From Miltoncostaeaceae bacterium (GTDB lineage Bacteria > Actinomycetota > Thermoleophilia > Miltoncostaeales > Miltoncostaeaceae), in assembly GCA_030598075.1 (NCBI GenBank), contig JAUVQP010000093.1, positions 1-6,526 of the forward strand: 6,526 bases of DNA, in the 5' to 3' direction. The translations under genes were made by a program, and so were the position numbers. Positions 5,563 to 6,526 of this stretch are shown piece by piece. Positions within the stretch are counted from its first letter, which is position 1. The number at the start of each line of letters is the position of its first letter. The notes beneath the pieces were generated by a model, which searched no databases, had not been told where the DNA came from, and saw nothing but the letters and a program-made list of their open reading frames with translations.

Positions 5563-6526
5563 CGAGGCTCGTATCGCACGAGGGTGGAGCCCCACGTGAG
5601 CCCGGCACCGAAGCCCACCAGAAGCAGGAGGTGCCCAGGCTTGAGCTGGCCGGAGTCGCGCGCCTCGGTGAGAACGAGGGGGATCGAGGCAGAGCTCGTG
5701 TTGCCGTACCGATCGAGGTTGTTGGCGACTCGCCCCGGGTCGATGCCGAGCTTCGGCATCGCGTGAGCGATAATGCGGCTGTTGGCCTGGTGCGCGACGA
5801 GCAGATCGACCTCGTCGATGCTCATCTCCTTCGCCTCGAGGAGCCGTGTGGGGGACTCGACCATGACCCGCACGGCGAAACGGAACACCTCCCGGCCATT
5901 CATCTGGATGCAGGCGGCGGCAGGCGATTCTAGCTCCGACAGGGGCTGACGGCTGCCCCCGGCGGGGATCGCGAGGTCAGGGCCCCCGGCTCCGTCGGCG
6001 CCCAGCTCGAAACCCAGAAACCCGCTGATCTCGTCGCTCCGGTCGGCAACGACCATCGCCCCGGCGGCCGCGTCGCCGAACAGGATGCAGGTGGAGCGGT
6101 CGGTGTGATCCATCAACCGACTGAGGGCCTCCGCGCCCACCACGAGGCAGTTGCTTCCGATACCCGACTCCACCAGCGCGCATGCCTGGGCGAGGGCGTA
6201 TACGAAGCCGGTGCACCCCGCGTTCAGGTCGTACGCCGCCGCGCCGCGCGCCCCTATTCGATCCGCGATGAGCGCGGCCGTCGACGGGAAGATGTGGTCG
6301 GGGCTCGCCGTGGGGACGACGATGGTGTCGACCTCCGACGCGTCCATTCCCGCAGCCTCGAGGATCCGCTCGGCCGCCACCACACCGAGATCGCTCGCGG
6401 CCTCGCCGTCCTCGACGAAGCGCCGCTCCCGGATGCCGGTGCGGGCCTGGATCCACTCGTCGGTCGTATCGATGTACTCCTCGATGTCGGCGTTCGTGAC
6501 GACCCGCGGGGGAACGTGAGCCCCGA
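5559..6526 (-). CDS. fabH: 3-oxoacyl-ACP synthase III (initiating ketosynthase), 5' end cut by window
   Basis: FabH condenses an acyl-CoA starter with malonyl-ACP to start fatty-acid synthesis. The frame is open from the right edge to a TGA at 5559-5561, with 321 residues visible. The first visible residues, GAHVPPRVVTNADIEE, correspond to a position about 10 residues into a typical FabH, so only a short N-terminus is missing. Key features, numbered from the first complete codon: DEWIQARTGIRERR (22-35), nucleophile C104 in LNAGCTGFVYAL, H245 in VAHQANSRI, N275 in DRYGNTSSAS, and the C-terminal GFGAGLTWGSTLV. The Cys-His-Asn triad distinguishes it from FabF. A GTG at 6383 is internal and not the start, because good FabH sequence continues upstream of it. 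Starter preference (acetyl or branched acyl-CoA) cannot be read reliably. It is the first visible gene of the operon and overlaps fabD by 4 bases. Confidence 0.96.
   Translation of the reverse strand, partial: GAHVPPRVVTNADIEEYIDTTDEWIQARTGIRERRFVEDGEAASDLGVVAAERILEAAGMDASEVDTIVVPTASPDHIFPSTAALIADRIGARGAAAYDLNAGCTGFVYALAQACALVESGIGSNCLVVGAEALSRLMDHTDRSTCILFGDAAAGAMVVADRSDEISGFLGFELGADGAGGPDLAIPAGGSRQPLSELESPAAACIQMNGREVFRFAVRVMVESPTRLLEAKEMSIDEVDLLVAHQANSRIIAHAMPKLGIDPGRVANNLDRYGNTSSASIPLVLTEARDSGQLKPGHLLLLVGFGAGLTWGSTLVRYEPR

Larger units (their letters stand above)
95..6526 (-). other. Fatty-acid synthesis operon fabH-fabD-fabG-fabF-phosphatase-accD-accA
   Basis: Seven genes lie on one strand with two 4-base stop/start overlaps and gaps of 32, 14, 53 and 9 bases. 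No gap contains a hairpin followed by a T-run, so one polycistronic message is the simplest reading. The promoter is not visible and would lie to the right of 6526. Six products belong to one pathway: malonyl-CoA formation, loading onto acyl carrier protein, condensation and ketoreduction. Co-transcription is inferred from spacing. Confidence 0.8.

Noticed and set aside
4651..5766. Plus-strand open frame of 371 codons opposite fabD and the end of fabH
   Set aside because: It spans two well-supported minus-strand genes and their overlap. The composition is that of a high-GC shadow frame.
6381..6383. GTG at 6383 as the start of fabH
   Set aside because: The frame stays open to the window edge and the upstream residues include the conserved DEWIQARTGIRERR of FabH, so this GTG is an internal valine codon.

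Overview
This window is the greater part of a bacterial type II fatty-acid synthesis operon, read from right to left on the minus strand, with the last 25 codons of an unrelated convergent gene at the far left. DNA is strongly GC-rich with G/C at most third codon positions, pointing to a high-GC bacterium. A two-gene (AccD + AccA) acetyl-CoA carboxyltransferase excludes nothing firmly. An actinobacterial-type lineage outside the classical acyl-CoA carboxylase groups is one guess, but the sequence alone does not fix the phylum.

Layout in transcription order: fabH (6526 down to 5559, lacking only its first few codons at the window edge), fabD (5562-4666), fabG (4633-3896), fabF (3881-2616), a small dual-specificity-type protein phosphatase (about 2562-2059), accD (2049-1060) and accA (1063-95). 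fabH/fabD share ATGA and accD/accA share GTGA, each a 4-base stop/start overlap. All other gaps are 9-53 bases, so a single transcript with translational coupling is likely. No promoter is visible, so it should lie beyond the right edge. On the plus strand a gene ends at 80, only 14 bases from the accA stop.

How the genes work together: AccA and AccD form the carboxyltransferase that makes malonyl-CoA. FabD moves malonate onto acyl carrier protein, FabH primes the cycle by condensing an acyl-CoA with malonyl-ACP, FabG reduces the 3-ketoacyl-ACP, and FabF performs the elongation condensations. All key catalytic residues are present. Missing from the window are acpP (its usual place between fabG and fabF is a 14-base gap), accB/accC, a dehydratase (fabZ/fabA) and an enoyl reductase.

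The least ordinary element is the phosphatase placed inside the operon between fabF and accD. Its start is ambiguous: a GTG with a good ribosome site at 2562, or a longer reading that begins just after fabF but has no canonical start codon. No RNA genes, mobile elements, CRISPR arrays or convincing terminators were seen, and nothing amounts to a clearly new system.
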